This document shows positions 23,905 to 32,030 of a stretch of DNA of 64,000 nucleotides, one piece after another. The notes beneath the pieces are model-generated. The model made no database searches. It was given only the letters and a program-made list of their open reading frames with translations, and had not been told where the DNA came from. Position 1 is the stretch's first letter. The number at the start of each line of letters is the position of its first letter. Position numbers and translations under genes: made by a program. The stretch is from Lachnotalea sp041821265 (lineage in GTDB: Bacteria > Bacillota > Clostridia > Lachnospirales > Lachnospiraceae): the NCBI GenBank assembly GCA_041821265.1, contig JBGUEQ010000025.1:1-64000 (forward strand), read 5' to 3'.

Positions 23905-24672
23905 ATGTATGCAAGTGATGTGGAAATTTTTGCTGATATAGCAGTTGACAAGTATCGGCTATGTAAAAATGATCCGAAAAGATATTTTATGAGGGCAGTA
24001 GTAGCAGGATTTTTTCTTGTTGTAGCAATTGTATTAGCGTATGTTACAGCGGCTTTATTTTACAGTACTAATCCGCAAATGGGAAAGTTATTATCAGCGA
24101 TTTTGTTTCCAATAGCCATTGTACTTATTGTATTTATTGGTGGGGATTTATTTACTGGTAATAACATGACAATGGCACTAGGTGTGTTTGCAAAGAAATG
24201 CACATGGAAACAAGCTATTGTTATATGGGTGGTTAGTTATGTTGGCAATTTTGTTGGATGTTTTATATTCATATTTATTTTTGCAAAAAGCGGTGCTTCC
24301 ATACCAATGTTAGCAGAATATTTGTCACATATTATCATGTCAAAATTAGAACTTACACCAATGCAACTAGTACTTAGAGGTATGCTTTGTAATTTTATGG
24401 TATGTCTTGCAGTTTTAGCTGGTGCTAAAATGAAATCAGAGTCTGGTAAACTTGTTGTAATGTTTTGTGTAATTGCAGCATTTGTAATTGCTGGTTTTGA
24501 ACATTGTATTGCCAATATGGGGATTTTTTCATTAGCCTATTTGATTCTTGATCAAGTACCACCAATTGCGATGGTAGCTAAAAGTATGTTTTTTGTCACA
24601 ATCGGAAATATCTTAGGTGGTGTCGTACTTCTTGCTTGGCCATTATATGCAATGGCAATTAAGGACAAATAA
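23905..24672 (+). CDS. Formate/nitrite transporter family channel (FocA/NirC)
   Basis: The 255-residue membrane protein has six predicted helices. The FNT signature appears as GGDLFTGNNMTMALG (about 77-91) and, in the second half, AGFEHCIANMG, with the central His that controls conduction. An anaerobe would use it for formate export or import, or for nitrite; the sequence alone does not choose. AAGGAAG precedes the ATG. It is followed after 41 nt by the GGDEF/EAL gene. Confidence 0.9.
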   Translation: MYASDVEIFADIAVDKYRLCKNDPKRYFMRAVVAGFFLVVAIVLAYVTAALFYSTNPQMGKLLSAILFPIAIVLIVFIGGDLFTGNNMTMALGVFAKKCTWKQAIVIWVVSYVGNFVGCFIFIFIFAKSGASIPMLAEYLSHIIMSKLELTPMQLVLRGMLCNFMVCLAVLAGAKMKSESGKLVVMFCVIAAFVIAGFEHCIANMGIFSLAYLILDQVPPIAMVAKSMFFVTIGNILGGVVLLAWPLYAMAIKDK

Positions 24673-24713
24673 TGTTATAATACATAACAATAAGAAAGCT
24701 GAGGTGACATTAC

Positions 24714-26456
24714 GTGGAATCAAATGAAATTATTAAATGCTCGAGGGAATCAATGAATTTTAAAATCGATTTACTGGAAGCAGAGGCTGAAAAATTAATT
24801 CTTAATGAACATATATATAAAACGGCAATTAATATGTCGGATGATGCCTTTGTCTATGAGGATTTGAACACAAATAAATTTGTGATTTCAGAAAAATTTC
24901 ACAATATGTTTAAGATAAAAGATGATGTTACCTTGAATCAAAGATTAGTAATTAGTGCAGTATGCGAGGATGATAAATTTATTATTAGCCAACTTCTCAT
25001 GGAGAAGTCAGAGAATCTACAAAATAGAGTGATTGAATTTAAATTGGAAGATGATAAAACCTGGATAGTAGCTAATGTTAAAATTATTTTTGATAAAAAT
25101 GGAAAAGCTATTGAAAAAATTACTTTTTTTAGAAATATTACTTCTATAAAAAAGAAAAATGAAGAATTAAAATATATGGCATACTTTGATTTGTTAACAG
25201 GTTTATTTAATAGAAATTATTTTGTAAAAAGATTAAATGAAGCTGTAAACCAAGCAAAAGAAGACAATATCTGTATTACAGTACTCTATATAGATATAGA
25301 TGATTTTAAAGTGATAAATGATAGCCTGGGAATTGTTGCAGGTGACGAAGTGATCCAAATGTATGCACAGGATCTAAATGGACTCTTAGATGAGAACATG
25401 TTTGCTGCAAGAATGAGCAATGATGAGTTTTGTATGGCAATAATTAATCCAATTGGTAACCGAACGATTGAAAGAATATATCAAAAAATTAATCAGCTAT
25501 CGAAGAAGTCATATAAGCTTTTAAATGGAAGAGAGACACATTTTGCAGTGAGTATAGGTGTTGCTGAATATCCAGAATGTGGAGCTACTGCGCTTAGCAT
25601 TATAAAAAATGCAGAAATTGCGGTTTTTGATGTAAAGAGAAATGGAAAGAATAATATATGCTACTTTGATAATAAGATGTATAGTGATTTTCTCGAAGCG
25701 CTCAAGATGGAACGACAATTAAGTACGGCAATAGATAACAAAGATTTTTTGCTATATTATCAGCCTCAATTTGATACAAATACAAATAAATTAAGAGGTG
25801 TTGAAGCACTTGTTCGATGGAAAAATGATGGCGAAATTATTTCTCCCAATGTGTTTATTCCAGTAGCCGAGAATAACGGGTCCATCATTTTAATAGGTGA
25901 TTGGGTTATGAACAAAGCAATCGAGACTTTAGCAAAATGGAAAAGTGAATATGCATATGATGGTACTATGTCGATTAATATATCAACAATCCAAATTCGC
26001 AAAGAAGATTTTGTGAGGAAATTAAAAGCTGTCATTGATAAGTACTATGTGAATCCAGAAGATGTTGAAATAGAAATTACAGAAAGTGTAGTAATTGAAG
26101 ATTTAGAAGGAATTATTAGTAAAATTAATACAATGCGTGCATATGGAATTAAAGTATCGTTAGATGATTTTGGGACTGGCTTTTCTTCCTTATCTTATTT
26201 AAAGGATTTGCCCATTGATACTTTGAAAATTGATAAGTCATTTATTGACGGAGTTGTTACAGAATTATCTACATCAATTATAACGCGTTCGGTTATCACA
26301 ATGGTTAAGCAATTAGGCATTGAAACTGTAGCAGAGGGTGTTGAAAATAAAGAGCAGTTTGATTATCTAAAAGAAATGAAATGTGATAATATTCAGGGAT
26401 TTTTACTAGGAAAACCTATGAGTGAAGTTGAAATAGAAAAAATTATAAAACAGTAG
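24714..26456 (+). CDS. PAS-GGDEF-EAL protein, predicted c-di-GMP phosphodiesterase
   Basis: The 580-residue cytoplasmic protein starts with GTG, placed by GAGGTGA 6 nt upstream. A PAS-like sensor spans about residues 30-145. The GGDEF domain (about 150-315) has DIDDFKVINDSLG, but the active-site loop reads RMSNDEF in place of GGDEF, so cyclase activity is unlikely. The EAL domain (about 325-578) is intact: GVEALVRW, SINIS, EIEITESV, SLDDFGTGFSS, LKIDKSFI, VAEGVEN and IQGFLLGKP. The likely role is c-di-GMP hydrolysis, with the degenerate GGDEF as a possible GTP sensor. Confidence 0.93.
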   Translation: MESNEIIKCSRESMNFKIDLLEAEAEKLILNEHIYKTAINMSDDAFVYEDLNTNKFVISEKFHNMFKIKDDVTLNQRLVISAVCEDDKFIISQLLMEKSENLQNRVIEFKLEDDKTWIVANVKIIFDKNGKAIEKITFFRNITSIKKKNEELKYMAYFDLLTGLFNRNYFVKRLNEAVNQAKEDNICITVLYIDIDDFKVINDSLGIVAGDEVIQMYAQDLNGLLDENMFAARMSNDEFCMAIINPIGNRTIERIYQKINQLSKKSYKLLNGRETHFAVSIGVAEYPECGATALSIIKNAEIAVFDVKRNGKNNICYFDNKMYSDFLEALKMERQLSTAIDNKDFLLYYQPQFDTNTNKLRGVEALVRWKNDGEIISPNVFIPVAENNGSIILIGDWVMNKAIETLAKWKSEYAYDGTMSINISTIQIRKEDFVRKLKAVIDKYYVNPEDVEIEITESVVIEDLEGIISKINTMRAYGIKVSLDDFGTGFSSLSYLKDLPIDTLKIDKSFIDGVVTELSTSIITRSVITMVKQLGIETVAEGVENKEQFDYLKEMKCDNIQGFLLGKPMSEVEIEKIIKQ

Positions 26457-26515
26457 TATTTTTTGTTCTTATTAAGATTCATATAGAGGAAATTACACAA
26501 ATGTTATTCGACACA

Positions 26516-26544
26516 TTGACAAGAGTACATTGTAGTGGTAAATT
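26516..26544 (+). promoter_or_regulatory. Predicted promoter of amino-acid ABC operon
   Basis: TTGACA (26516-26521), 17 nt, TAAATT (26539-26544). Start is expected near 26551, right at the foot of the hairpin at 26553. Confidence 0.6.
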
Positions 26545-26552
26545 TAATTGGT

Positions 26553-26584
26553 AAAGACAACTGGGTCAAATCTAGTTGTCTTTT
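26553..26584 (+). terminator. 5' leader hairpin of amino-acid ABC operon
   Basis: AAAGACAACT (26553-26562) and AGTTGTCTTT (26574-26583) form a perfect 10-bp stem followed by only T-GCT. It may be a weak terminator or a 5' stabilising hairpin. Confidence 0.5.
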
Positions 26585-26622
26585 GCTATAAAAAATTATA
26601 AGAAGTAGGAGGAGGAACGATT

Positions 26623-27525
26623 TTGAAAATGAAAAAATTAATTACAGTTACATTAATATCTGCAATGGTATTTGCTTTAGGGGCATGTTCAAGCAAAGAG
26701 GCGGATACAACAACACAAGAAGACGCAGCAGTAACAGAACAGACCACAGAGGCTACAACCGAAGAGACAACGGATCAGGCCACTGATGCAGCAACAGATG
26801 AAACAGCTTCACTTACATTAGAAGATGGAGTTTTACAGGTTGGTATGGAAATTGGATACCCACCAATGGAATACTTAGCTGAAGATGGTACGACACAAAT
26901 TGGATTTGACGTAGAAGTAGCACAAGCAGTAGCAGATGAATTAGGACTTGAGCTTAAAATCATTGATACAGCTTGGGATGGTATTTTCGCTTCACTTGAT
27001 AGTGATCGTTATGATTGTATTATTTCCGCAGTTAGTATTACGGATGATAGAAAAGCAGCATATAACTTAACAGAAGCTTATGTTGCAAATCGAATTGTAC
27101 TTGTTACACCAATAGAAGCTGGTATTACATCACCAGAAGATTTGGCTGGAAAAAGTGTAGCAGTTCAAACAGAGACTACTTCAGATGAATACATGAAGGG
27201 ATTACAGGAAAATGGCCTTGAACTTTCAGATTACTTTGTATATGATAAAGTAATTCAGTGCTTTGATGATTTGAAAGTAGGTAGAGTTGATTCAGTTATG
27301 ACTGATAGTGTAGTAGCTGCTTACTATATGGGTACTGATGCAGATAAATATGAAGTATCTTGGGAAAGTCCAGATGCAGAACCAATGGCAATCTGCCTGA
27401 AAAAGGGAAATGATAACCTTACTCAAGAAATTGAAACAGCAATCGATACTTTATATGCAAATGGTAAAATGACTGAAATTGCTACAAAATATTTTGGATA
27501 TGATGTAACAGAAGGTGTTAGATAA
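26623..27525 (+). CDS. Amino-acid ABC transporter substrate-binding lipoprotein
   Basis: The 300-residue SBP_bac_3 protein starts with TTG 7 nt after AGGAGGAGG; an ATG two codons later is the alternative. A lipoprotein signal ends in the lipobox LGAC (Cys22), followed by a flexible Thr/Glu-rich linker (about 23-62). The binding domain then shows VGMEIGYPPMEYL, GFDVEVAQAVADELG, WDGIFASLDSDRYDCI and the C-terminal NGKMTEIATKYFG. The type binds polar amino acids, but specificity is not clear. It forms an operon with the permease at 27735 and ATPase at 28411. Confidence 0.95.
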   Translation: MKMKKLITVTLISAMVFALGACSSKEADTTTQEDAAVTEQTTEATTEETTDQATDAATDETASLTLEDGVLQVGMEIGYPPMEYLAEDGTTQIGFDVEVAQAVADELGLELKIIDTAWDGIFASLDSDRYDCIISAVSITDDRKAAYNLTEAYVANRIVLVTPIEAGITSPEDLAGKSVAVQTETTSDEYMKGLQENGLELSDYFVYDKVIQCFDDLKVGRVDSVMTDSVVAAYYMGTDADKYEVSWESPDAEPMAICLKKGNDNLTQEIETAIDTLYANGKMTEIATKYFGYDVTEGVR

Positions 27526-27540
27526 TAAAGTGATTAATTG

Positions 27541-27567
27541 GTAACTATAAAGATACTGAATAGTTAA
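27541..27567 (+). repeat. Repeat family A, minimal module
   Basis: GTAACTATAAAGATACTGAA then TAGTTAA: the right-end hairpin module, with arms AACTAT / ATAGTT. Confidence 0.7.
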
Positions 27568-27574
27568 TTGAATT

Positions 27575-27601
27575 GTAACGATGAAGGCAATGAATAATTA
27601 C
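27575..27601 (+). repeat. Repeat family A, minimal module (second, adjacent)
   Basis: GTAACGATGAAGGCAATGAA then TAATTAC, decayed in the right arm. Two modules stand 7 bp apart between the binding-protein and permease genes. Confidence 0.65.
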
Positions 27602-27616
27602 ATTAATTTAATACTA

Positions 27617-27641
27617 GGGACATAGTGAAATACTATGTCCC
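27617..27641 (+). terminator. Hairpin in the ABC operon, possible partial terminator
   Basis: GGGACATAGT (27617-27626) and ACTATGTCCC (27632-27641) are a perfect 10-bp stem with a 5-nt loop, followed by AAATATTTT. Its site after the binding-protein gene suits the usual differential expression of binding protein over membrane parts. A second inverted repeat (27646-27663 / 27683-27700, 18 bp with one mismatch) follows. Confidence 0.6.
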
Positions 27642-27734
27642 AAATATTTTCTACTGTCATATACAATTGAGTTGTTCTATTTTATATGACAATAGAAAAT
27701 GTATTAAATCATAAAACGAAGGGAAGACAATCAT

Positions 27735-28397
27735 ATGAATGGTGCAATGGAAAAGATAATTGGCTGGTTACCAGCACTTTTAGGCGGATTACAGATTACA
27801 TTATCATTGTCGATTTTATCCGTTATAGCAGGGTTAATATTAAGTTTATTTTTGGCATTAGGTAAAATATCAAAGAATAAAATCATACAAAAATTAAGTG
27901 GGGCATATATCTTCTTCTTTCGAGGAACTCCATTGTTAATGCAGTTGTTTTTTATTTACTATGCGTTACCACAGATTTATTCTGGATTTACAATAAAAAG
28001 CAGATTTGTGGCAGCATTTATAGCATTTACGTTGAATTCGGCTGCTTATCAAGCTGAGATAATAAGAGCTGCCATTCAATCGATTGACAAAGGGCAATTA
28101 GAAGCTTCTAAGGCACTTGGAATGTCACATGGACAGGCAATGAGGCTAATCATAATTCCACAGTCTTATAGACGTTTAATACCTCCAGTGGGAAATGAAT
28201 TTATTATGGTAATTAAAGATACATCACTTGTTTCGACTATAGCACTAGTAGATTTAATGAAGAAAACGAATCAGATTCAGTCCTCAGCATCTACGGCACT
28301 TGTGTATATACCAGCTATGATTTTATATTTGATTGTAACAGCAGTATTTACATATATTTTTAATCACCTTGAGAAGAAATTCTCAGTTTACGAATAG
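27735..28397 (+). CDS. Amino-acid ABC transporter permease (HisM/GlnP type)
   Basis: The 220-residue membrane subunit has about five helices. The N-terminal GLQITLSLSILSVIAGLI and FFFRGTPLLMQLFFIYYALP are the polar amino-acid permease signature, and the EAA loop reads EASKALGMSHGQAMRLIIIPQ. GAAGGGAAGA precedes the ATG. It lies between the binding protein and the ATPase, whose start is 13 nt after its stop. Confidence 0.94.
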   Translation: MNGAMEKIIGWLPALLGGLQITLSLSILSVIAGLILSLFLALGKISKNKIIQKLSGAYIFFFRGTPLLMQLFFIYYALPQIYSGFTIKSRFVAAFIAFTLNSAAYQAEIIRAAIQSIDKGQLEASKALGMSHGQAMRLIIIPQSYRRLIPPVGNEFIMVIKDTSLVSTIALVDLMKKTNQIQSSASTALVYIPAMILYLIVTAVFTYIFNHLEKKFSVYE

Positions 28398-28410
28398 GAG
28401 GCAAGAGAAT

Positions 28411-29169
28411 ATGTCAATGATTAAAACAGAAAATTTATCTAAGAGTTTCGGAGATTTAGAAGTTTTAAAAAATATTAATCTTACAGTAGAATCAGGAGAA
28501 GTTGTTTGTATTATAGGACCTTCAGGAGCAGGAAAATCAACCTATCTTCGCTCATTGAATAGATTAGAGAAGATTACAGAAGGTTCTATCTATATTGAAG
28601 ATAAATTGTTAGAACAAAGAGAAAAGGGTGGAAGAGTTAATAAAATTACTTCGAAGGAAAGAGCCGAAATTCTATTAGAAGTCGGAATGGTTTTTCAAAG
28701 ATTTAATTTGTTTCCACATAAAACAGTTTTAGAAAATGTAATGATTGCGCCTATGAATGTGAAAAAAGTTAGTAAGGTAGATGCAGAAGTTATTGCAAAA
28801 GATCTTATTACAAAGGTAGGCTTAGAGGATAAGATGAATGTTTATCCATCAAAACTTTCAGGTGGACAACAACAGCGTGTTGCGATTGCAAGAGCATTAG
28901 CGATGCAACCAAAGATTATGCTATTTGATGAACCAACCTCAGCATTAGATCCTGAACTTGTAGGTGAAGTGTTAAGTGTTATGAAGAAGCTAGCAGAAGA
29001 TGGAATGACTATGCTTGTGGTAACGCATGAGATGGGCTTTGCAAGAGAAGTTGCAGATCGAGTAGTATTAATGTATCAGGGTGAAATTGAAGAAGTTGGT
29101 ACACCAGAACAGATTTTTACAAATCCTAAAAGTGATAAAACAAAACAATTTTTAAATAAAGTATTATAA
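28411..29169 (+). CDS. Amino-acid ABC transporter ATPase (GlnQ type)
   Basis: The 252-residue ATPase shows Walker A GPSGAGKST, Q-loop GMVFQRFNLFPH, signature LSGGQQQRVAIARAL, Walker B IMLFDEPTSALDPEL and H-loop VTHEMGFA, all as in GlnQ. TAGGAGG lies 9 nt before the ATG at 28411; the longer in-frame extension into the permease gene is not needed. It energises the importer formed with 26623 and 27735. Confidence 0.95.
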   Translation: MSMIKTENLSKSFGDLEVLKNINLTVESGEVVCIIGPSGAGKSTYLRSLNRLEKITEGSIYIEDKLLEQREKGGRVNKITSKERAEILLEVGMVFQRFNLFPHKTVLENVMIAPMNVKKVSKVDAEVIAKDLITKVGLEDKMNVYPSKLSGGQQQRVAIARALAMQPKIMLFDEPTSALDPELVGEVLSVMKKLAEDGMTMLVVTHEMGFAREVADRVVLMYQGEIEEVGTPEQIFTNPKSDKTKQFLNKVL

Positions 29170-29177
29170 AATAGAAA

Positions 29178-29203
29178 TAACGATGAAAGTACTGTATAGT
29201 AAC
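29178..29203 (+). repeat. Repeat family A, minimal module
   Basis: TAACGATGAAAGTACTGTAT then AGTAAC; arms partly decayed. It lies just after the ATPase stop. Confidence 0.6.
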
Positions 29204-29387
29204 GATTTTAATAATATATATGTAAAAGTTATTTGTGACTACAAGTGTTACAATGAAATTAAAGCTGAATTTTCGTGAATATTACGATTATTCAGCTTTT
29301 TTGTTATTTAAAGTAAAAATATAAAATTTATTTTATAAACAAAAGGCGCTTAGTGTCAAAATAAAGTGAAAAATACCGCGTTTTTGC

Positions 29388-29416
29388 TTGACATATAACC
29401 TATTTAACTTTATAAT
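29388..29416 (+). promoter_or_regulatory. Consensus promoter of the MarR gene
   Basis: TTGACA (29388-29393), 17 nt, TATAAT (29411-29416): both hexamers and the spacing are perfect, so expression likely depends on repression. The spacer AACCTATTTAACTT has weak dyad symmetry and could be the MarR operator. Confidence 0.8.
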
Positions 29417-29475
29417 TACTTTTATTGCGAAAGATTAGGAAGCTAACAATTAGCTACCAAAGAATAGGAGCTCTT

Positions 29476-29907
29476 ATGGATCAAAGTTTTCATTATCTAA
29501 TTATGATTAATCAAGCATTGTTTCAAAAAAAGGCTTTAAAAAATCTTATGGAAATAGAATTAACACCGGGACAACCAAAAGTATTAGATTTTCTGTTTCT
29601 TCATGACGGGAGTATGCAAAAAGACATTGCATATGGATGTCAGATCGAACCAGCTACATTAACAGGAATTTTAGCACATATGGAAGATAATGGATTGGTG
29701 GAACGTCATATGAAAAATGGAAATCGTCGTTCTAGTTATGTTTACTTGACGGATGATGGAAGAGAAAAAGCAATAAAAGTTATTCAGATATTTGGTGAAT
29801 TAGAGGAAGTTGTATTCAAAGGGATTGACAAGAAAGATAGAGAGCAGTTTATAAAAATATTTTATCAAATATGTTATAATATGACCGAGACAGAGGGACT
29901 ACAATGA
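29476..29907 (+). CDS. MarR family transcriptional regulator
   Basis: The 143-residue regulator has the winged HTH at about residues 30-95: TPGQPKVLDFLFLHDGSMQKDIAYGCQI, EPATLTGILAHMEDNGLVERHMK as recognition helix region, and the wing NGNRRSSYVYLTDDGRE. AGGAG lies 7 nt before the ATG at 29476; 17 further upstream codons have no ribosome-binding site. Its stop overlaps the next start by 4 nt (ATGA), so the pair is translationally coupled and the membrane/kinase fusion is its probable target. Confidence 0.9.
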   Translation: MDQSFHYLIMINQALFQKKALKNLMEIELTPGQPKVLDFLFLHDGSMQKDIAYGCQIEPATLTGILAHMEDNGLVERHMKNGNRRSSYVYLTDDGREKAIKVIQIFGELEEVVFKGIDKKDREQFIKIFYQICYNMTETEGLQ

Positions 29908-31190
29908 GTAAAAAAGAACTATTTAAACGTTATATGTTATTTGTTATTGGATTATTTATTAATTCATTTGGTGTAAGTTTTATAACGAAAGCGAGACTTG
30001 GTACATCACCAATTTCAAGTATACCATATACATTAAGCCTTGGATTTACACCGACATTAGGTGTTTTTACTCTTTATATGAGTATTATTTTAATTATATT
30101 ACAAATCATGTTACTTCGTAAAAAATTCCCAAAACACTATTTATTACAGATTCCAGTGTCGTTTGCATTTTCAGGATTTATTGATTTAACTATGAATCAG
30201 TTATCCTTTATGAATCAGGATACATATTTCATGAGTTTTGTATCTCTGATAGCAGGATGTGCAATATTAGGAGTGGGTGTCTATTTAGAGATGGTTGCAG
30301 ATGTGGTAATGCTACCAGGTGAATCATTTGTGAAAGCAGTGTCTGTTACTTTTCATACAGATTTTGGTAAGACTAAGGTTGTATTTGACAGCTCAATGAC
30401 TATCATTGCAGGTGTGATTGGATTTGTTTTATTTCACAAACTGGCAGGTGTACGTGAAGGAACTGTTATTGCAGCACTACTTGTAGGGATGATAGCGAGG
30501 TTTTTAAAAAGAAAAATAGTATTTGTTGATAATTTCTTAAAGGAAAATAGTAGAGTAGTAGAAGAAGCCCAAATTCAAAGAACACCGGGTAAAATTGTTA
30601 TTACAATTAGCAGAGAATATGGTAGTGGTGGAAGAAATATTGCTCAGGAATTGGCGCAAGACCTTGGATATGAGTATTATGATAAAAATATTATTACAAT
30701 GACTGCCAACGAAAGTCATTTACCACAATCTTACATAGAAGCAAAAGAGCAAATAATGACAAACAGCTTACTGTATGATTTGTTTTCGCAATATAAAACC
30801 TTAAACGAAACAGAAACTGAATATGATGAGCTGTATGAAATTGAGGCTAAAATTATACGAGATGCTGGTAGCAAAGGGAATTGCGTCATTGTTGGACGAT
30901 GTGCAGATTATATTTTGAAAGATGTTGCAAATTGTTTTAATATATTTATATATGCAAGCGAAGATTATAAAGTAAATCAAATTATGAAGCGCGAGCATTT
31001 AGAAAAAATCAAAGCAACAAAACATATGCACGATATCAATAAAAAACGTTTTGTACATTATAAATATTATACTGGAAAAATATTAGGACATTCGAAGAAT
31101 TATAATCTATGCTTGGACGTTAGTACACTTGATGTAGATGCGACAGTCGCAATCATCAAACAGTATATAGACTTTTCACAAGTAAAGTAA
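29904..31190 (+). CDS. YczE-like membrane domain fused to cytidylate kinase-like domain
   Basis: The 428-residue protein joins two parts. Residues 1-210 form a five-helix membrane domain of the YczE/YitT-like group: FINSFGVSFITKARLGTSPISSIPY opens it and MVADVVMLPGESFVKAVS carries its conserved segment. Residues about 228-428 match the cytidylate-kinase-like family: IVITISREYGSGGRNIAQELA with a P-loop-like turn, YYDKNIITMTA, and GNCVIVGRCADYIL. The kinase-like group is common in clostridia, but its substrate is not settled. Coupling to marR suggests stress-controlled expression. Confidence 0.88.
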   Translation: MSKKELFKRYMLFVIGLFINSFGVSFITKARLGTSPISSIPYTLSLGFTPTLGVFTLYMSIILIILQIMLLRKKFPKHYLLQIPVSFAFSGFIDLTMNQLSFMNQDTYFMSFVSLIAGCAILGVGVYLEMVADVVMLPGESFVKAVSVTFHTDFGKTKVVFDSSMTIIAGVIGFVLFHKLAGVREGTVIAALLVGMIARFLKRKIVFVDNFLKENSRVVEEAQIQRTPGKIVITISREYGSGGRNIAQELAQDLGYEYYDKNIITMTANESHLPQSYIEAKEQIMTNSLLYDLFSQYKTLNETETEYDELYEIEAKIIRDAGSKGNCVIVGRCADYILKDVANCFNIFIYASEDYKVNQIMKREHLEKIKATKHMHDINKKRFVHYKYYTGKILGHSKNYNLCLDVSTLDVDATVAIIKQYIDFSQVK

Positions 31191-31198
31191 AACAAAAC

Positions 31199-31231
31199 AA
31201 AGGGTAACGGGTAAGATTTCCGTTACCTTTC
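31199..31231. terminator. Bidirectional terminator
   Basis: AAAGGGTAACGG pairs with CCGTTACCTTT (one bulged G). The plus strand has a short T-run, and the minus strand continues TTTGTTTTGTTTT. It lies between the fusion gene and the convergent FtsX remnant. Confidence 0.65.
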
Positions 31232-31273
31232 ATAATGTATATACAATGCATTTCGTTACAAATAGTTTATGTT

Positions 31274-31316
31274 AATAATTGTATCTGATCTCTCGTTAGG
31301 ATTAGATACAATTATT
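31274..31316 (-). terminator. Hairpin at the 3' end of the FtsX remnant
   Basis: AATAATTGTATCT (31274-31286) and AGATACAATTATT (31304-31316) pair perfectly over 13 bp. The minus strand lacks a long T-run. Confidence 0.5.
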
Positions 31317-31650
31317 CTGCATCCCTTAAACGTTCCACAATAGTTTGTTTTGTTGTGAAATGATAGGAGACAATAGGCAAAATCACACCAATCAACAAAA
31401 AAATAGGAGTTACTAAAATCACTGGAACAAGCGTAAAGTGGTAAGTAAAGAACCAGAGTAAATTGCTCAAAGAATTATTTAGCAGAGGACCCATGAGAAG
31501 ACTTAAAACCAAGGAGATTCCCATTGCAACGAAGGTGTAGAAAATACCTTCGTACATCAGTAGCCGTTTTAATACAGTACTACTAAAATTGTCTTCTTTT
31601 TGCTACGGCCCAAGTTTGCCAAAGCCATACGATAGATATTTGTACAACCA
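31312..31650 (-). pseudogene. FtsX-like ABC permease remnant
   Basis: An open 81-codon frame (31557-31312) encodes the C-terminal membrane end of an FtsX/MacB permease: YEGIFYTFVAMGISLVLSLL through QTIVERLRDAE. Codons just upstream in this frame (VLKRLL) extend the match. In another frame, minus strand 31628 down to a stop at 31569 reads NIYRMALANLGRSKKKTIL-VVLY, the segment that opens the next FtsX domain. The two pieces are normally far apart, so an internal deletion joined them out of frame. No partner ATPase remains. Confidence 0.75.
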
Positions 31651-31684
31651 TTGTTCTTTTTATTTGTTTTTCGGGAATTCGTAT

Positions 31685-31880
31685 TCTCTGTATAGCGATT
31701 TACGGAAATTCCATTTATGTAGAAGAAATAATGAAAGATAAGCTGGTAGTTGTAGATTCCCCGCAGAATCCTTATTGTGAAAAAGAAAAAATTACAGTAG
31801 ATGATTTGAGAAAATTAAGTTTTGTGGTGCACAAAACGGACTCTCAAAGAATATATAAAATGGTAACTATTCATTACTGA
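31685..31880 (+). pseudogene. LysR-type regulator C-terminal remnant
   Basis: The plus strand reads IAIYGNSIYVEEIMKDKLVV, then VDSPQNPYCEKEKITVDDLRKL and SFVVHKTDSQRI before a stop at 31878-31880. This resembles the LysR effector domain (strand, P-rich turn, ITxxDL helix, then Ser-Arg motif). No start codon or HTH part is present. The frame ends inside a family A hairpin. Assignment rests on pattern only. Confidence 0.5.
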
Positions 31881-31889
31881 ATAGTTACC
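31862..31889. repeat. Repeat family A, end-to-end minimal palindrome
   Basis: GGTAACTATTCA ttac TGAATAGTTACC is a perfect 12-bp inverted repeat: the two family termini joined with no core. Confidence 0.8.
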
Positions 31890-31924
31890 ATTTATTACAA
31901 GTTAGATTTATTCTAATGATTATA

Positions 31925-32024
31925 AACAAAGTGTCTGCGCGCAGACACTTTCGCGCCCACGCGGGTTGCGTAGCAACACATTTCCTACCGCGTTGTGTGC
32001 ATCTTGTCACGTAGTGTCTTTTAT
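31925..32024 (-). repeat. Repeat family B, copy B2
   Basis: The minus strand shows the same chain as B1: GACACTACGTGACAAGATGC, GTTGCTACGCAACCCGCGTG, GGCGCGAAAGTGTCTGC and GCAGACACTTTG. It abuts the stop of the broken chemoreceptor gene at 32031. Confidence 0.8.
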
Positions 32025-32030
32025 CAAATA

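Noticed and set aside
26545..26622. T-box or amino-acid riboswitch before the ABC binding-protein gene
   Set aside because: No T-box sequence or specifier-loop element, and the leader is too short.
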